A stretch of DNA of 64,000 nucleotides, taken from positions 2,267,501 to 2,331,500 of the forward strand of contig NZ_CP066308.1 of the NCBI RefSeq assembly GCF_016406105.1, given 5' to 3'. This DNA is from Brevibacillus composti. GTDB taxonomy: Bacteria; Bacillota; Bacilli; Brevibacillales; Brevibacillaceae. Of the stretch, positions 26,881 to 35,506 are shown piece after piece (the stretch's first letter is position 1; every line of letters starts with the position of its first letter). Under the pieces are notes generated by a model, which saw nothing but the letters and a program-made list of their open reading frames with translations, was not told the origin of the DNA and searched no databases. The position numbers and the translations under genes were made by a program.

Positions 26881-28335
26881 TTAGCGCCTGGACGGAGCGG
26901 CCACACCCATCCGGTCTATCAGGAGCTGACTTTCTTGATTTAGTCCGATGATCGTGACTTGCTTTCCGAACTGCTGATATTTGAGCATTACTTTCTCGAT
27001 GCCGTTCACGGCTGAATGATCCCATACGTGGGAGTGGCGAAAATCGATGATGATGTGCGCAGGATCATGCTGGTAATCGAACGCTTCGACGAAATGGGTC
27101 ATCGTGCCAAAGAAGAGCTGGCCGGAAATGGCATATACTTTTTCTCCCGAGGGAGCGATCATGGCGGTGGACTTGAGCTTTGCCATCTTCCAGCCGAAGA
27201 TGAGTGCGCTGATGATCACTCCGGCGATGACTCCCTTGGCCAAATCGTGGGTGGCTACCACAATCGCTACCGTCGTGATCATCACGAGGGAATCGCTGAG
27301 AGGGACCCTGTGCAGATTTCTGACGGACTGCCAATCAAAGGTACTGACAGACACCATGATCATGACACCGACCAGCGCCGCCATCGGAATTTGCTTGACG
27401 ATATCGCCCAGCATCAGGATCAAAAACAGCAGAAACGCGCCAGCGACAAATGTCGAAAGACGGCCGCGGCCGCCGGACTTGACGTTGATCACGGATTGAC
27501 CAATCATGGCGCAGCCTGCCATTCCTCCAAAGAAGCCGGTGACGATATTGGCGATGCCTTGCCCTTTGACCTCTTTATTTTTATGGCTGCGCGTATCCGT
27601 CATCTCATCGATAATCGATGCCGTTATCAGAGATTCCAGAATACCAACCAGTGCCAGCGGAAAAGAGTACGGCAAAATGATCGAAAGCGTTTCCCAGTTG
27701 AGCGGAACCGCCGCCAGATGAAAAGATGGAAGCGACCTTGTGATTTGGCCCATATCGCCCACGGTCCGCAAATCCAATCCGCCGAAGATCGCCAATGCCG
27801 TCATCACGATAATTGCGACCAATGCGGAAGGAACGGCTTTGGTAAGGCGGGGGAGGAGGTAGATGATCGCCAGTGTCCCCGCGACTATCGCGTACATCTC
27901 CCACGACGTGCCGATAAAATGCGGCAGCTGCGCCATAAAAATGAGAATGGCCAAGGCATTGACAAAACCGATCACCACGGAATGGGGCACAAAGGTGATC
28001 AGCTTGCCGATTTTGCATACTCCCATGAGATACTGAATCATGCCGGTGAGAACCGTCGCCGCGAAGAGGTACTCCAGTCCATGCTCCTTTACCAGCGTGG
28101 TCATGAGCAAAGCCATGGCACCCGTAGCCGCCGAGATCATTCCCGGCCGTCCTCCGACGAACGCGATGAGTACGGCGATGCAGAAAGACGCGTACAAGCC
28201 TACCATGGGATCGACGCCGGCGATGATGGAGAATGCAATGGCTTCGGGAATCAGCGCGAGTGCGACGGTCATGCCCGCCAGAATGTCGCCGCGTACATTG
28301 CAAAACCATTCTTTTTTCAATTGTTCGATGTTCAA
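26881..28335 (-). CDS. SulP-family inorganic anion transporter
   Basis: The protein (484 aa from TTG 28335) has a membrane domain of about 12-14 helices beginning [19 protein letters not shown] (the SulP entry motif) and containing GSGGxGR-type [14 protein letters not shown] short C-terminal STAS domain follows ([21 protein letters not shown]). SulP proteins carry sulfate, bicarbonate or other anions with Na+ or H+. TTG 28335 has AAAGAGG at good spacing; ATG 28356 is in frame. No carbonic anhydrase or sulfate assimilation gene is adjacent to decide the substrate. Confidence 0.88.
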   Translation of the reverse strand: MNIEQLKKEWFCNVRGDILAGMTVALALIPEAIAFSIIAGVDPMVGLYASFCIAVLIAFVGGRPGMISAATGAMALLMTTLVKEHGLEYLFAATVLTGMIQYLMGVCKIGKLITFVPHSVVIGFVNALAILIFMAQLPHFIGTSWEMYAIVAGTLAIIYLLPRLTKAVPSALVAIIVMTALAIFGGLDLRTVGDMGQITRSLPSFHLAAVPLNWETLSIILPYSFPLALVGILESLITASIIDEMTDTRSHKNKEVKGQGIANIVTGFFGGMAGCAMIGQSVINVKSGGRGRLSTFVAGAFLLFLILMLGDIVKQIPMAALVGVMIMVSVSTFDWQSVRNLHRVPLSDSLVMITTVAIVVATHDLAKGVIAGVIISALIFGWKMAKLKSTAMIAPSGEKVYAISGQLFFGTMTHFVEAFDYQHDPAHIIIDFRHSHVWDHSAVNGIEKVMLKYQQFGKQVTIIGLNQESQLLIDRMGVAAPSRR

Positions 28336-28533
28336 ATCATAACCTCTTTCTATCATGAAATGGGTGACTTTCCCCTCTCAGAAAAGTCGGGGCCGTTATA
28401 GACAGTTATCGATTATAGCGAAACTTTATTGATTTGACCAGTAGTAAAAAATTCTGACAGTCCCTTTGCAAGCTGTTTGAAGTCTCCAGGGCTGGCTATT
28501 CCTTTTACTTGAAAACGACACACAATATCGAGA

Positions 28534-28790
28534 GTGTCGCTGGCCACACGGGAGCTCGAGACGACAATGAGCTGGACCTTTGAGGAAGCTTTGGAAAAGA
28601 CGAAAGACGTGACCGGACTGATCGTTTACAGCGACCAGGGGATCCAGTACACGTCTTACGTTTGCCATGACATGCTGCAGAAGGTTGGCGCCCATATCAG
28701 CATGTTAGGAGAGGCCGTCGCGATGACAATGCCTCGATGGAGAGCTTCTTCTCGCATTTCAAAACGGAATGGCGGTTTAGTCGTACTTAT
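28534..28790 (+). mobile_element. IS3-family (IS150 group) transposase remnant
   Basis: The frame carries the end of a DDE integrase domain: EEALEKTKDVTGLIVYSDQ (second catalytic Asp), GIQYTSYVCHDMLQKVGAHISM, then a one-base frameshift near 28710 after which DDNASMESFFSHFKTEW (catalytic Glu) reads in another frame. Only the last 85 or so residues remain and no terminal inverted repeats are visible. The remnant runs into the end of the next minus-strand gene. It cannot be active. Confidence 0.8.
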
Positions 28791-29094
28791 CCTCGTCGAT
28801 CCGGAATTGCCTCTCGATGATCAGCTCTGCTTCCGTCTCAAAGTTTAACAGAAGAGGGGCGGGAAGCTGCTCGACAATCTCCGTAATCAGCGGGAGTTCC
28901 AGCAAATCCTCGACGGCAGCCGGACGCGGATCCAAGCCATCCGTCCATTCCCGGACCGCATCCATGAATGCGTAGAAAGAAGACTCAAAGGTATCGGCGG
29001 CAGACTCAGCGTCGTCCTGATCAGCCGCCGACATCATGTTCCAGCGTGACAGCATTTCTTTCAGCTCTCGCATGACCTTTTCCGTACTTGTCAT
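28777..29094 (-). CDS. Hypothetical acidic protein (105 aa)
   Basis: ATG 29094 has GGAGGT six bases upstream. The product is helical and strongly acidic: VMRELKEMLSRWNMMSAADQDD, ESAADTFESSFYAFMDAVREW, then LLELPLITEIVEQLPAPLLLNFETEAELI. I do not recognise it. Its 3' end overlaps the IS3 remnant, so the original C-terminus may have been changed by the insertion. Confidence 0.65.
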   Translation of the reverse strand: MTSTEKVMRELKEMLSRWNMMSAADQDDAESAADTFESSFYAFMDAVREWTDGLDPRPAAVEDLLELPLITEIVEQLPAPLLLNFETEAELIIERQFRIDEDKYD

Positions 29095-29177
29095 GAATCC
29101 GACCTCCCAGCTTTCCAGCGGCATCATGCGCTATGTCTCCCCCATTGTAACACCGCTTGCGGCAAAGCGGATAGGAA

Positions 29178-29306
29178 GTGGCGTCGGACGAAGACCTGCT
29201 GTGGATGAAAGAAATCTTGAAAAGCGACAAAGAATTCTGCAAAATGAATAAAAATGCAGCCAGTGGCAGATGGTGCAATCGGTTGATACGGGAGGAGCAG
29301 ACATGA
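29178..29306 (+). CDS. Possible 42-aa upstream peptide coupled to the GNAT gene
   Basis: A GTG-started frame directly after a TAG encodes a charged peptide (ASDEDLLWMKEILKSDKEF) and ends in TGA that overlaps the GNAT ATG as ATGA. The overlap suggests coupling, but there is no convincing ribosome site. It could equally be a chance open frame. Confidence 0.25.
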   Translation: MASDEDLLWMKEILKSDKEFCKMNKNAASGRWCNRLIREEQT

Positions 29307-30064
29307 GGGGAGACGCAAAACAGATTCGGTTAATTGAAGAGCTCGCGGCCAACAGCTGGCCCGCATACATCCAGCAAACGCTGGGAGCGTGGAGGCTGCG
29401 GATAAACAGCGATGAAACGAAGCGGGCGAACAGTGTCTTTGCATGCGGCCCGTTTCCCGAGCATGAGGAATGGATGGGGATCGTCGAGGACTTCTATCGG
29501 AGACGGTCGCTTTCACCTTGCTACTATATAAGTCAGACGTCGCCTGCTGGACTGGACGGGATGCTGGCTGCTGCCGGATATCGCAAGACCGAGGCGTGTT
29601 ATACGATGATCGCCCACTGCCGGGACCTGATGAATCGCTCAGGGATGGCCGAACCGTTTGCTTGCGAATTCGCAGGAGAAGCGAGCCGGGAGTGGATCCT
29701 CGATTTTTTGCGCTTGGAAGGCTACTCGCCCGACTCGTATGAGGGGTATGTCCATATATTTTCCGCGATCGGTCCGAAGAAAGCGTTCGTGATCCTCCGC
29801 GATCAGGGCGAAGTGGTCGCGCTTGGGACTGCTGTAGCCGAGAGAGGCTGGGCCGGTCTAAGCAATATTATTGTGGATCCGCAGCACCGGGGAAGGGGAG
29901 CGGCGACCGCTCTGGTCCGTTCTCTTGCTGATTGGTCTTGGTCGAACGGTGCCGATCAATTGTATTTACAGGTCTTGCAAGATAATGCGCCTGCCTTGTC
30001 GCTCTATCGCAAATTGGGGTTTACCTTCATGTACGAATACCATTACCGATTGTTAGACACGTAA
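29303..30064 (+). CDS. GNAT family N-acetyltransferase
   Basis: The protein (253 aa from ATG 29303 with GGGAGGAG upstream) has a divergent N-terminal half and a C-terminal GNAT fold: GLSNIIVDPQHRGRGAATALV (motif A, acetyl-CoA pyrophosphate loop RGRGAA) and LYLQVLQDNAPALSLYRKLGF (motif B). The two-part layout is seen in many Bacillales GNATs of unknown substrate. A terminator at 30105 ends the transcript. Confidence 0.88.
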   Translation: MRGDAKQIRLIEELAANSWPAYIQQTLGAWRLRINSDETKRANSVFACGPFPEHEEWMGIVEDFYRRRSLSPCYYISQTSPAGLDGMLAAAGYRKTEACYTMIAHCRDLMNRSGMAEPFACEFAGEASREWILDFLRLEGYSPDSYEGYVHIFSAIGPKKAFVILRDQGEVVALGTAVAERGWAGLSNIIVDPQHRGRGAATALVRSLADWSWSNGADQLYLQVLQDNAPALSLYRKLGFTFMYEYHYRLLDT

Positions 30065-30104
30065 GCTCTTAGAACACAGGCAACCATTTATACATGCCAG
30101 TATC

Positions 30105-30149
30105 CGGGTCATAACTGGAAACATGCATCCAGGCTATGACCCGTTTTTG
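30105..30149 (+). terminator. Terminator of the GNAT gene
   Basis: CGGGTCATA (30105-30113) and TATGACCCG (30135-30143), then TTTTT. Confidence 0.8.
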
Positions 30150-30271
30150 CTCGCATTGGTTTTGCATATGACTTTTCGGCCGGTTCCAAGTCACGGCGTG
30201 AGGAAAAAGGGAAGTGTCTGGTATCTCGACCATAGCGGCCATTTGCGGAAACCGATTGAAGAAAAAGTTCC

Positions 30272-30305
30272 TTGACTCCGTACCTACATACAGGGTGGAT
30301 ACTAT
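30272..30305 (+). promoter_or_regulatory. MerR-type promoter with long spacer
   Basis: TTGACTCCGTAC (from 30272) matches the start of the classical mer operator; the -10 (GATACT or TACTAT, 30298-30305) is 20 or more bases away. Overlong spacers with a dyad between the hexamers are the hallmark of promoters that MerR proteins untwist. Confidence 0.55.
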
Positions 30306-30324
30306 CGCATAAGGAGGTTTATTC

Positions 30325-30756
30325 ATGCATTGGCTAACGGCAAGTCAAGCTGCCAAAGAAGCAGGGGTTCATATCGAAACCATCCGCTATTACGAAAGGA
30401 GAGGCCTGTTACCCATCCCGCCACGAACCAGTTCGGGATATCGCATGCTATCAGCGGAAACCGTGCACGACATTCAGTTTATCAAACGAGCGCAAGACTT
30501 AGGATTTACCCTGGAAGAGATCAAGAAGCTTTTGAGCATTTACAAGACAGAGGACTACTTACCCGTAGAAGAGATGCAACAATTTGCCGTAGAGAAGATA
30601 CGCCAAATCGATGAAAAAATCCAGCAATTGAACAGGTTTAAATCCATTTTGGAGATGGTGGCCCACAGGTCCGATCCGCACGTGCTGCTATCCAAAAACG
30701 ACTGCCTGATCATCCAAAATGTAGCCAACGGAGGGAAGAATAGTGGCGAGAATTGA
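30325..30756 (+). CDS. MerR-family regulator
   Basis: The protein (143 aa) has a winged-helix start TASQAAKEAGVHIETIRYYERRGLLP, then IQFIKRAQDLGFTLEEIKKLL, a dimerising coiled coil (residues 80-110) and a short effector end NDCLIIQNVANGG. In mercury MerR three Cys bind the metal; only one Cys is present here, so it does not look like a mercury sensor. ATG 30325 has AAGGAGG. It overlaps the next gene by 14 bp and should act on its own promoter at 30272. Confidence 0.88.
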   Translation: MHWLTASQAAKEAGVHIETIRYYERRGLLPIPPRTSSGYRMLSAETVHDIQFIKRAQDLGFTLEEIKKLLSIYKTEDYLPVEEMQQFAVEKIRQIDEKIQQLNRFKSILEMVAHRSDPHVLLSKNDCLIIQNVANGGKNSGEN

Positions 30757-30979
30757 AGTGTTTACAGCCGGAACTTACTTGTGTGAAGAGATCGTCAACC
30801 AGGTACAGGAGGCGGCGTGTTCCAAGTGTGAAGTGGTGGTCTATGATCTCCATCAAAGCAATGCGACTGCGGAAATGGAAGAGATCGCGAAACGATACGG
30901 CATTCAATCCTTGCCGTGTGTTGTGCTGAATGGAAAAGTGATTGATGTGGAAACGCTGAAAGTGGAGGAAGTAAGATAA
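30743..30979 (+). CDS. Thioredoxin-fold small protein with altered CxxC
   Basis: The protein (78 aa) starts IEVFTAGTYLCEEIVNQV, where relatives found next to MerR regulators usually have a CPLC-type motif; the first Cys is Thr here. The later pair AACSKCEV and the cis-Pro loop SLPCVVLNGKVI are kept. GTG 30743 has GGAGGG seven bases upstream. It probably has a thiol or metal-linked role in the MerR regulon, but not as an ordinary dithiol oxidoreductase. Confidence 0.8.
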   Translation: MARIEVFTAGTYLCEEIVNQVQEAACSKCEVVVYDLHQSNATAEMEEIAKRYGIQSLPCVVLNGKVIDVETLKVEEVR

Positions 30980-31049
30980 TTTCTCGGAAATTTCCGCATA
31001 CTGATTCCCTGTTTTTGCAAAAATGATAATCCGTGAAATATTTTTTGTT

Positions 31050-31078
31050 TTGACAAAGGGATTAAGTGGCGATGATAT
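31050..31078 (+). promoter_or_regulatory. Sigma-A promoter
   Basis: TTGACA (31050-31055), 17-bp spacer, TGATAT (31073-31078). No coding sequence with a ribosome site follows before the terminator at 31266. Confidence 0.6.
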
Positions 31079-31084
31079 GTAACT

Positions 31085-31328
31085 ATTTAAGCAAGATTGG
31101 TACGAAATGACTACGATAGAACTACTGTTACTCGTGGCAGCCTTTGGTCGATCAGTACAAAATCATCGAACAATTTCGCTTGGAAGGCTAAAAAAAATCT
31201 TTATCCTGACGGTACAAATTAGGACCACATGTAATACACTTTCGACATATAGCCTAAAATTATAGTTAGAACTCTAGTGTTGCCAATAGGCTCAACTAGA
31301 GTTCTAATTTAGAGTTCTAATTTTTTTG
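31085..31328 (+). ncRNA. Candidate untranslated transcript of about 240 nt
   Basis: A good promoter at 31050 and a hairpin terminator at 31266-31328 bracket a stretch with no supported gene. Frames in two registers (around 31087-31130 and 31120-31185, the latter ending EQFRLEG-stop) may instead be remnants of a decayed gene. The prediction rests only on the promoter and terminator. Confidence 0.3.
31266..31328 (+). terminator. Hairpin with duplicated right arm
   Basis: TTAGAACTCTAGT (31266-31278) pairs with ACTAGAGTTCTAA (31295-31307); AGAGTTCTAA recurs at 31311-31320 directly before TTTTTTT. Two alternative hairpins can form, and only the second is adjacent to the T run. Confidence 0.7.
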
Positions 31329-31641
31329 AAGTGGAGTTTAGTTCTGGCAGACAGTACCTTCATAAGTTACGAAATACGCCTTTGTCTGGTGGGAAAATAG
31401 CGGCCCAAACCGGAGATTGTGTATTCCAAGGTCCGCTGTGCTGCATACGGCGACAACCGCATTGGTGGGAGGCGACCGCGGAACGGATGGGGTCCTGGAG
31501 CGATCTCGGTCGGCACGTGTCTGTATGATCGATAGCCTGGATACATCGAACGAACGTTATATAGTAAAATATAGCGTATGAAAAGATGGGCCGTATTCTG
31601 AATTGTCCGCATAACTACCTTATCACTCCCGGAGGGCCTTC
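31329..31641. other. Stretch without supported gene
   Basis: Open frames exist on both strands, but none has a ribosome site or a recognisable product. Only the final bases matter: CGGAGGG at about 31630 serves the next start codon. Confidence 0.4.
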
Positions 31642-33076
31642 ATGCACGCTGAGCAAAAGAAGACTGCCAACCTAACGAGAATCCAGGCTTTGAGTAAAGT
31701 ATCCATTGCCTTGAGCGAAACATTGAGCCTGGATAAATTATTGTACAAAGCTGTGACCCAATGCATTGAAACCCTCAAATTTTGATGCTGCGGTGGTTTA
31801 TTTTCTGGATTCCACCGGGGATTATTTTGTCGCCAAGCATTTCTATGGCATTTCTCCTGAATCGATGAAACGACTCCGCAAATTGCCGACGGATTTTATC
31901 GGGGGAACGGTGGTTAGAGACGGGAAAACAATCGTTACGGAAGATCTCGTCCAATTCTATAACAAGCGTCCGCAGCTTGAAGAATACAAATCCCTGCTGT
32001 CTGTGCCGATAAAAGTGAGAAAAGAAACAATCGGGGTATTAGACGTATTTACCCGGGAACACCGTGAATTTTCCAGCGAAGATATTTCACTGATTGAATC
32101 AATTGGCTTGCAGATCGGTGTCGCCAGCGAAAATGCCAAGCTGTTTGAGCCGATTGATGCGGTTACGACGAAGCTAAGAGAACTCGTTCAATTGAACCAA
32201 CGATTGTCATCCTGCCTGGACCAGGCGTACCTGATCCACTTGCTGACGAGTGAGTTGGGCCGGGTGTTCAAAGCAAAAGTGATGTTCGTAACCATCACAA
32301 ATGACCGCCATGTACGGGTACAGACACAGGGAAGATACGATGGGTTGCTGCTAAGATATGACGACAGCATCAAGTTTGGATGTTTCAACAAGAACCCAAC
32401 CTCGTCAATCATTATGAGCCTGAGCTAGGCGACATCTGCCAAGTTAATTTCTTTGGGAAATTTGGCCTCAAGACGGCAAAGTATGTCATGTTCTCGCACA
32501 GGGACAAGCGTCACTGTCTGATCATCGGGAAACATACCGCTTATCGATGGGCACCGTCCGAGCTGGAAGTGATGGAAGGGATTGTAAAAACAATCTCGCT
32601 TGCCCTGATTAATTCGTATTTGTTTCTGGAAGTGGAAAAAAGCAAGGAAATGAATTCACACCTTCGCGCCATGCAGTTAGCCGCCCAGGAAAACGAACGC
32701 AAGCGCATTGCGCAAGAAATCCATGACTCGATCAATCAATCCATGTCCGGAATCTACTTTCACCTGCAATATTGCCGGGACGAAATCGAGCAATCGCCGC
32801 AAAAGGTCAAGTCGATTTTAGATAAGCTCCTCGTCATGACGAAGGAGAACATCAATGAGCTGCGGCACATCATTCATGATCTTCATCCGCTTCCCTTGCA
32901 AAAATTCGGTTTCGTCGGAGCGGTGGAGGATTTGGCAAAAACGTGCTCGCAACAAGGAATGATGGAAATACATCTCTCTGTTCGCGGACAGGCGATTCGC
33001 CCCAGGCCCGAGGTGGAAATCCATTTGTTCCGCGTGATCCAGGAATCTGTCAGCAATATTTTGAAACAGTGCCTCT
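31642..33076 (+). pseudogene. NarL/DegS-type sensor histidine kinase, frameshifted and truncated
   Basis: ATG 31642 has GGAGGG upstream. The first frame (QKKTANLTRIQALSKVS, then LSETLSLDKLLYKAV) stops at 31782-31784. A second frame from about 31770 carries a GAF domain (FDAAVVYFLDSTGDYF, VPIKVRKETIGVLDVFTRE) and stops at 32426. A third frame from about 32380 has a second GAF-like part and a HisKA_3 dimerisation helix with the phospho-acceptor His in ENERKRIAQEIHDSINQS. It breaks off in VIQESVSNILK, just where the ATPase domain should begin. Two frameshifts and loss of the ATP-binding domain make it non-functional. No response regulator is next to it. Confidence 0.8.
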
Positions 33077-33133
33077 TTACTTGGGGTGGAAAATCTGACC
33101 CCATGAGTAGTAGCCGAGAAATGGGGGATATAC

Positions 33134-33259
33134 ATGTCAAAGATAGGGAAGTTGCGCTTGTCAACGGCGGAAATCGCGGAATATGCGCAAAAATTTAAGG
33201 AGCCAAATCTAGACGTTTCATTTGTAGTGATGGATATAGACAATCAAGAAAGGAAGTGA
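33134..33259 (+). CDS. Unrecognised 41-aa reading frame after the kinase breakpoint
   Basis: ATG 33134 opens a frame encoding SKIGKLRLSTAEIAEYAQKF and ending MDIDNQERK. Sequence from about 33077 onward is unrelated to the kinase, so this may be the edge of an inserted element or another gene fragment. There is no clear ribosome site. Confidence 0.25.
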   Translation: MSKIGKLRLSTAEIAEYAQKFKEPNLDVSFVVMDIDNQERK

Positions 33260-33303
33260 TTTATCTATGTAATGAAGGTTGGATGGAAAGGATGTATAAA
33301 AAA

Positions 33304-33341
33304 ACTTCAGTTCATGAAAATAGCATTTCATGAACTGAAGT
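33304..33341 (-). terminator. Minus-strand terminator without an intact gene
   Basis: A perfect 16-bp stem ACTTCAGTTCATGAAA (33304-33319) / TTTCATGAACTGAAGT (33326-33341); on the minus strand it is followed by a run of seven T. It points at a gene coming from the right, where only decayed sequence is found. Confidence 0.8.
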
Positions 33342-33381
33342 GAAAGTAGACGAATGAGCACAAGAGGGGCTCACGAAAAGT

Positions 33382-33690
33382 TTAACTTTTCTCTTTCACC
33401 AGATCCATCGTACTCTCAAAGACATCCAAGATTACTTGCAACTGTGGTTAATCATTTTCTACCATGTATGTAGCTGCACCGATATATGATCTATTTGTCA
33501 TCCATTTTCATAAAAGCTTTCACTCAATGGCAGGCAAATTTCCGAAGCAATACAGGAGCAACTGCAGCGATAACGCATCATATCGTATCCAATAGCTGAC
33601 CGAAGGCTGAGCTTCATCAATAACACGGGAATGCTTCTGCAATAATTGCAATATAAAAGAATAAATCATCGTCGCTTTGATACATTCCGC
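33382..33690 (-). pseudogene. Degraded minus-strand gene upstream of the orphan terminator
   Basis: Minus-strand segments in different frames look coding: MYQSDDDLFFYIAIIAEAF near 33690-33625, PSVSYWIRYDALSLQLLLY near 33590, and VILDVFESTMDLVKEKS ending in TAA at 33382. Stop codons separate them. The helical pattern would suit the C-terminal part of a TetR-like regulator, but the family is not secure. It would explain the terminator at 33304-33341. Confidence 0.4.
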
Positions 33691-33710
33691 TAACTGATTC
33701 TTTCTTTATC

Positions 33711-33743
<33 letters not shown>

Positions 33744-33821
33744 AAAACCGAGATTACCGAGAAGGAGAATCACCAAAAGTAATATCCCGCTATACTCACC
33801 TGCCGGAAAGCAAGGAGAACG

Positions 33822-33917
33822 ATGACCGGAGCGTGTTCAACGAATTATGGCTTCTGTATTGTATCGAATTATTATCCAGGCAAGTCATCCATCTGTCATC
33901 CATCCGATAGATTATAA
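33822..33917 (+). CDS. Candidate 31-aa cysteine-containing peptide
   Basis: ATG 33822 is preceded by AAGGAGAACG. The peptide has three Cys (positions 5, 12, 29), four Tyr/Phe near the middle (NYGFC, SNYYPG) and a stop after HPSDRL. A longer frame in another register (33847-34125) covers the same bases without a ribosome site. No family is known, and chance is possible in this A+T-richer stretch. Confidence 0.3.
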   Translation: MTGACSTNYGFCIVSNYYPGKSSICHPSDRL

Positions 33918-34094
33918 CACCGAGTCAGAGTGTAAAGCTTGCCTGCATCCTGACCATGATCCGACATACTTTTTCCGGGATGCGAATATAGATCATCCAA
34001 ACTTCAGCGCATATGCGCATGTGCTCGACGCAGCTATCCATCAGATTCAGTCCGGCATTCAAAAAAATATTTCAAAAAAAATCCAAAATAACCG

Positions 34095-34123
34095 TTTACA
34101 TTTTTTACCTTTTCATATATACT
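34095..34123 (+). promoter_or_regulatory. Strong sigma-A promoter of the 34168 peptide
   Basis: TTTACA (34095-34100), exactly 17 bp, TATACT (34118-34123), 45 bases before the start codon. Confidence 0.7.
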
Positions 34124-34167
34124 AAAATTAAGGAAAGTAATATTAAATTCACACGGAGGGAAATTAA

Positions 34168-34278
34168 ATGAAACTCCTGACCAAACAACCGCCAACCAGC
34201 ACTCCCCCGAAACCCAGAACTTACGAGGATACCTTGAATAACCTGGCCCGTTATCTCCAGCAAAAAACAAATAAATAA
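34168..34278 (+). CDS. Micropeptide gene (36 aa)
   Basis: ATG 34168 has GGAGGG seven bases upstream and a near-consensus promoter at 34095. The peptide begins MKLLTKQPPTSTPPKPRTY (Pro/Thr-rich) and ends in an amphipathic helix EDTLNNLARYLQQKTNK. It has no signal peptide or membrane helix. An imperfect terminator hairpin (GAGTGCC 34290-34296, GGCACTC 34304-34310) follows. Promoter, ribosome site, frame and hairpin agree, so a real small gene is likely. The function is unknown. Confidence 0.6.
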   Translation: MKLLTKQPPTSTPPKPRTYEDTLNNLARYLQQKTNK

Positions 34279-34310
34279 CAAACGAAAGCGAGTGCCACGA
34301 ACAGGCACTC

Positions 34311-34719
34311 TACTTCGCGTTCTTCTCCCAATTCCATTTCAACATGCCGATTCCGCCTCTTTGGGCACTTTCCCTTCCCACTCTTCCCGCTCGGATGCTT
34401 AGGCATTGTCCGGACTTCAGACTCGCTTCATGCCCCCTCAGCTGACCGTTTCTTCCCCTTATGGATCACTTGTCTATAAATGACCTTTCCTGCTCATACT
34501 AACCATAATTTCCTCTTGCCTTCATGCGGATCTCCCCCCTCTCTACCGATAGAAAAAGGGTGATAAAAAAAGGGAACGATTCTCTCCACAAATAGCAGAA
34601 TCACTTTTCCAAGATAGAATAGCGCTTTCCATGATAGAATAACCTTTCATGCTGAATCCGATCAGCCGGTACAACGAAAGACATTCTACTCATCACGAAA
34701 AAATGAGGGTCGTATCCAA
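34311..34719. other. Non-coding stretch before the PAP2 gene
   Basis: No gene is supported. It holds a short tandem repeat (CTTTCCAtGATAGAATA type, 34605-34643) and a T/C-rich run around 34310-34450. Confidence 0.4.
34605..34643 (+). repeat. Two-copy 20-bp tandem repeat
   Basis: TTTTCCAAGATAGAATAgcg is followed at once by CTTTCCATGATAGAATAacc, with a partial third CTTTCATG. It lies about 80 bases before the PAP2 start and could be a regulatory iteron or chance duplication. Confidence 0.5.
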
Positions 34720-35388
34720 ATGACAGCTTCGGCAAAAAGGTATTTCATCATTTCTTTTCTATTCCTGGTTCTCTTTCTGATTTCGTTTCTCGTGTTTGCC
34801 CATCATTTGATTCAAAACAAACTGCAGGTGTTTGATCAGCTTATCATCGCAAAAACCCAAGCCATGATTCATCCGCAACTGACGAGCATGATGAAGTTCT
34901 TTACCTTTCTCGGTGATCCGCTCACCTTACTGGGGGTACTTTTGCTCGCGGCACTGACCATGTTCCGGCAGCGAAAGCGCTGGGAAGCCTTATTCCTGAC
35001 GGTCGCTCTCGCGGGCGGCGCGCTGTTCAACTGGCTGCTGAAATGGATCTTCCAGCGCGAACGGCCCACGCTGCATCGTCTGATCGAAGAGACCGGATAC
35101 AGCTTCCCCAGCGGCCATTCCATGAATGCGATTATCCTGTACGGCATGATCGGCATGCTCTGTTATCTGTTTCTCAAAAACGTCTGGCCCAAACTTTTGA
35201 TTGTCTTTGGCGCGCTGCTGCTGATCCTGTTGATTGGAAACAGCCGAATCTATCTCGGAGTCCATTACCCCAGTGATGTGGCTGCGGGCTTTGCCGCCGG
35301 TGGCGTATGGCTGGTCATCTGCCTGATCGGCCTGCGCCTGGTGCTCGAATGGCGCAGCCGGCGAGCTCGTCAGTCGGGCCCTTCCTAA
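34720..35388 (+). CDS. PAP2-family membrane phosphatase
   Basis: The protein (222 aa) has six membrane helices and the three PAP2 motifs: KWIFQRERP (motif 1), SFPSGHSMN (motif 2, catalytic His) and SRIYLGVHYPSDVAAG (motif 3). Such enzymes remove phosphate from lipids such as undecaprenyl pyrophosphate or phosphatidylglycerol phosphate at the outer face of the membrane. It is a single gene. Undecaprenol recycling would suit the glycan cluster downstream, but this is not shown. Confidence 0.9.
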   Translation: MTASAKRYFIISFLFLVLFLISFLVFAHHLIQNKLQVFDQLIIAKTQAMIHPQLTSMMKFFTFLGDPLTLLGVLLLAALTMFRQRKRWEALFLTVALAGGALFNWLLKWIFQRERPTLHRLIEETGYSFPSGHSMNAIILYGMIGMLCYLFLKNVWPKLLIVFGALLLILLIGNSRIYLGVHYPSDVAAGFAAGGVWLVICLIGLRLVLEWRSRRARQSGPS

Positions 35389-35448
35389 GAGAGACATACA
35401 ATTTCTCGATGCGGAAGACCTGCCGTGATGGGCCTCCCGTACCCACGA

Positions 35449-35483
35449 CAAAACCCACAACGACTGTTCGCTGTGGGTTTTCC
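35449..35483. terminator. Bidirectional terminator between PAP2 gene and deoD
   Basis: AAAACCCACA (35450-35459) and TGTGGGTTTT (35472-35481), T runs on both strands. Confidence 0.88.
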
Positions 35484-35506
35484 TCGATATCATCGGTTTA
35501 TTCAGG

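Noticed and set aside
27016..28401. 461-codon plus-strand frame opposite sulP
   Set aside because: The product is a His/Arg/Asp-rich shadow of membrane codons, with no ribosome site.
30069..30326. 85-codon minus-strand frame between GNAT and MerR genes
   Set aside because: It covers the GNAT terminator and the MerR promoter and has no ribosome site.
31331..31612. Frames on both strands in the 31.3-31.6 kb gap
   Set aside because: No ribosome site, no family, and composition unlike neighbouring proteins.
33077..33260. Possible IS21-type element end after the kinase breakpoint
   Set aside because: TGGGGTGG...ACCCCA looks like an element edge, but no transposase motif or second end was found.
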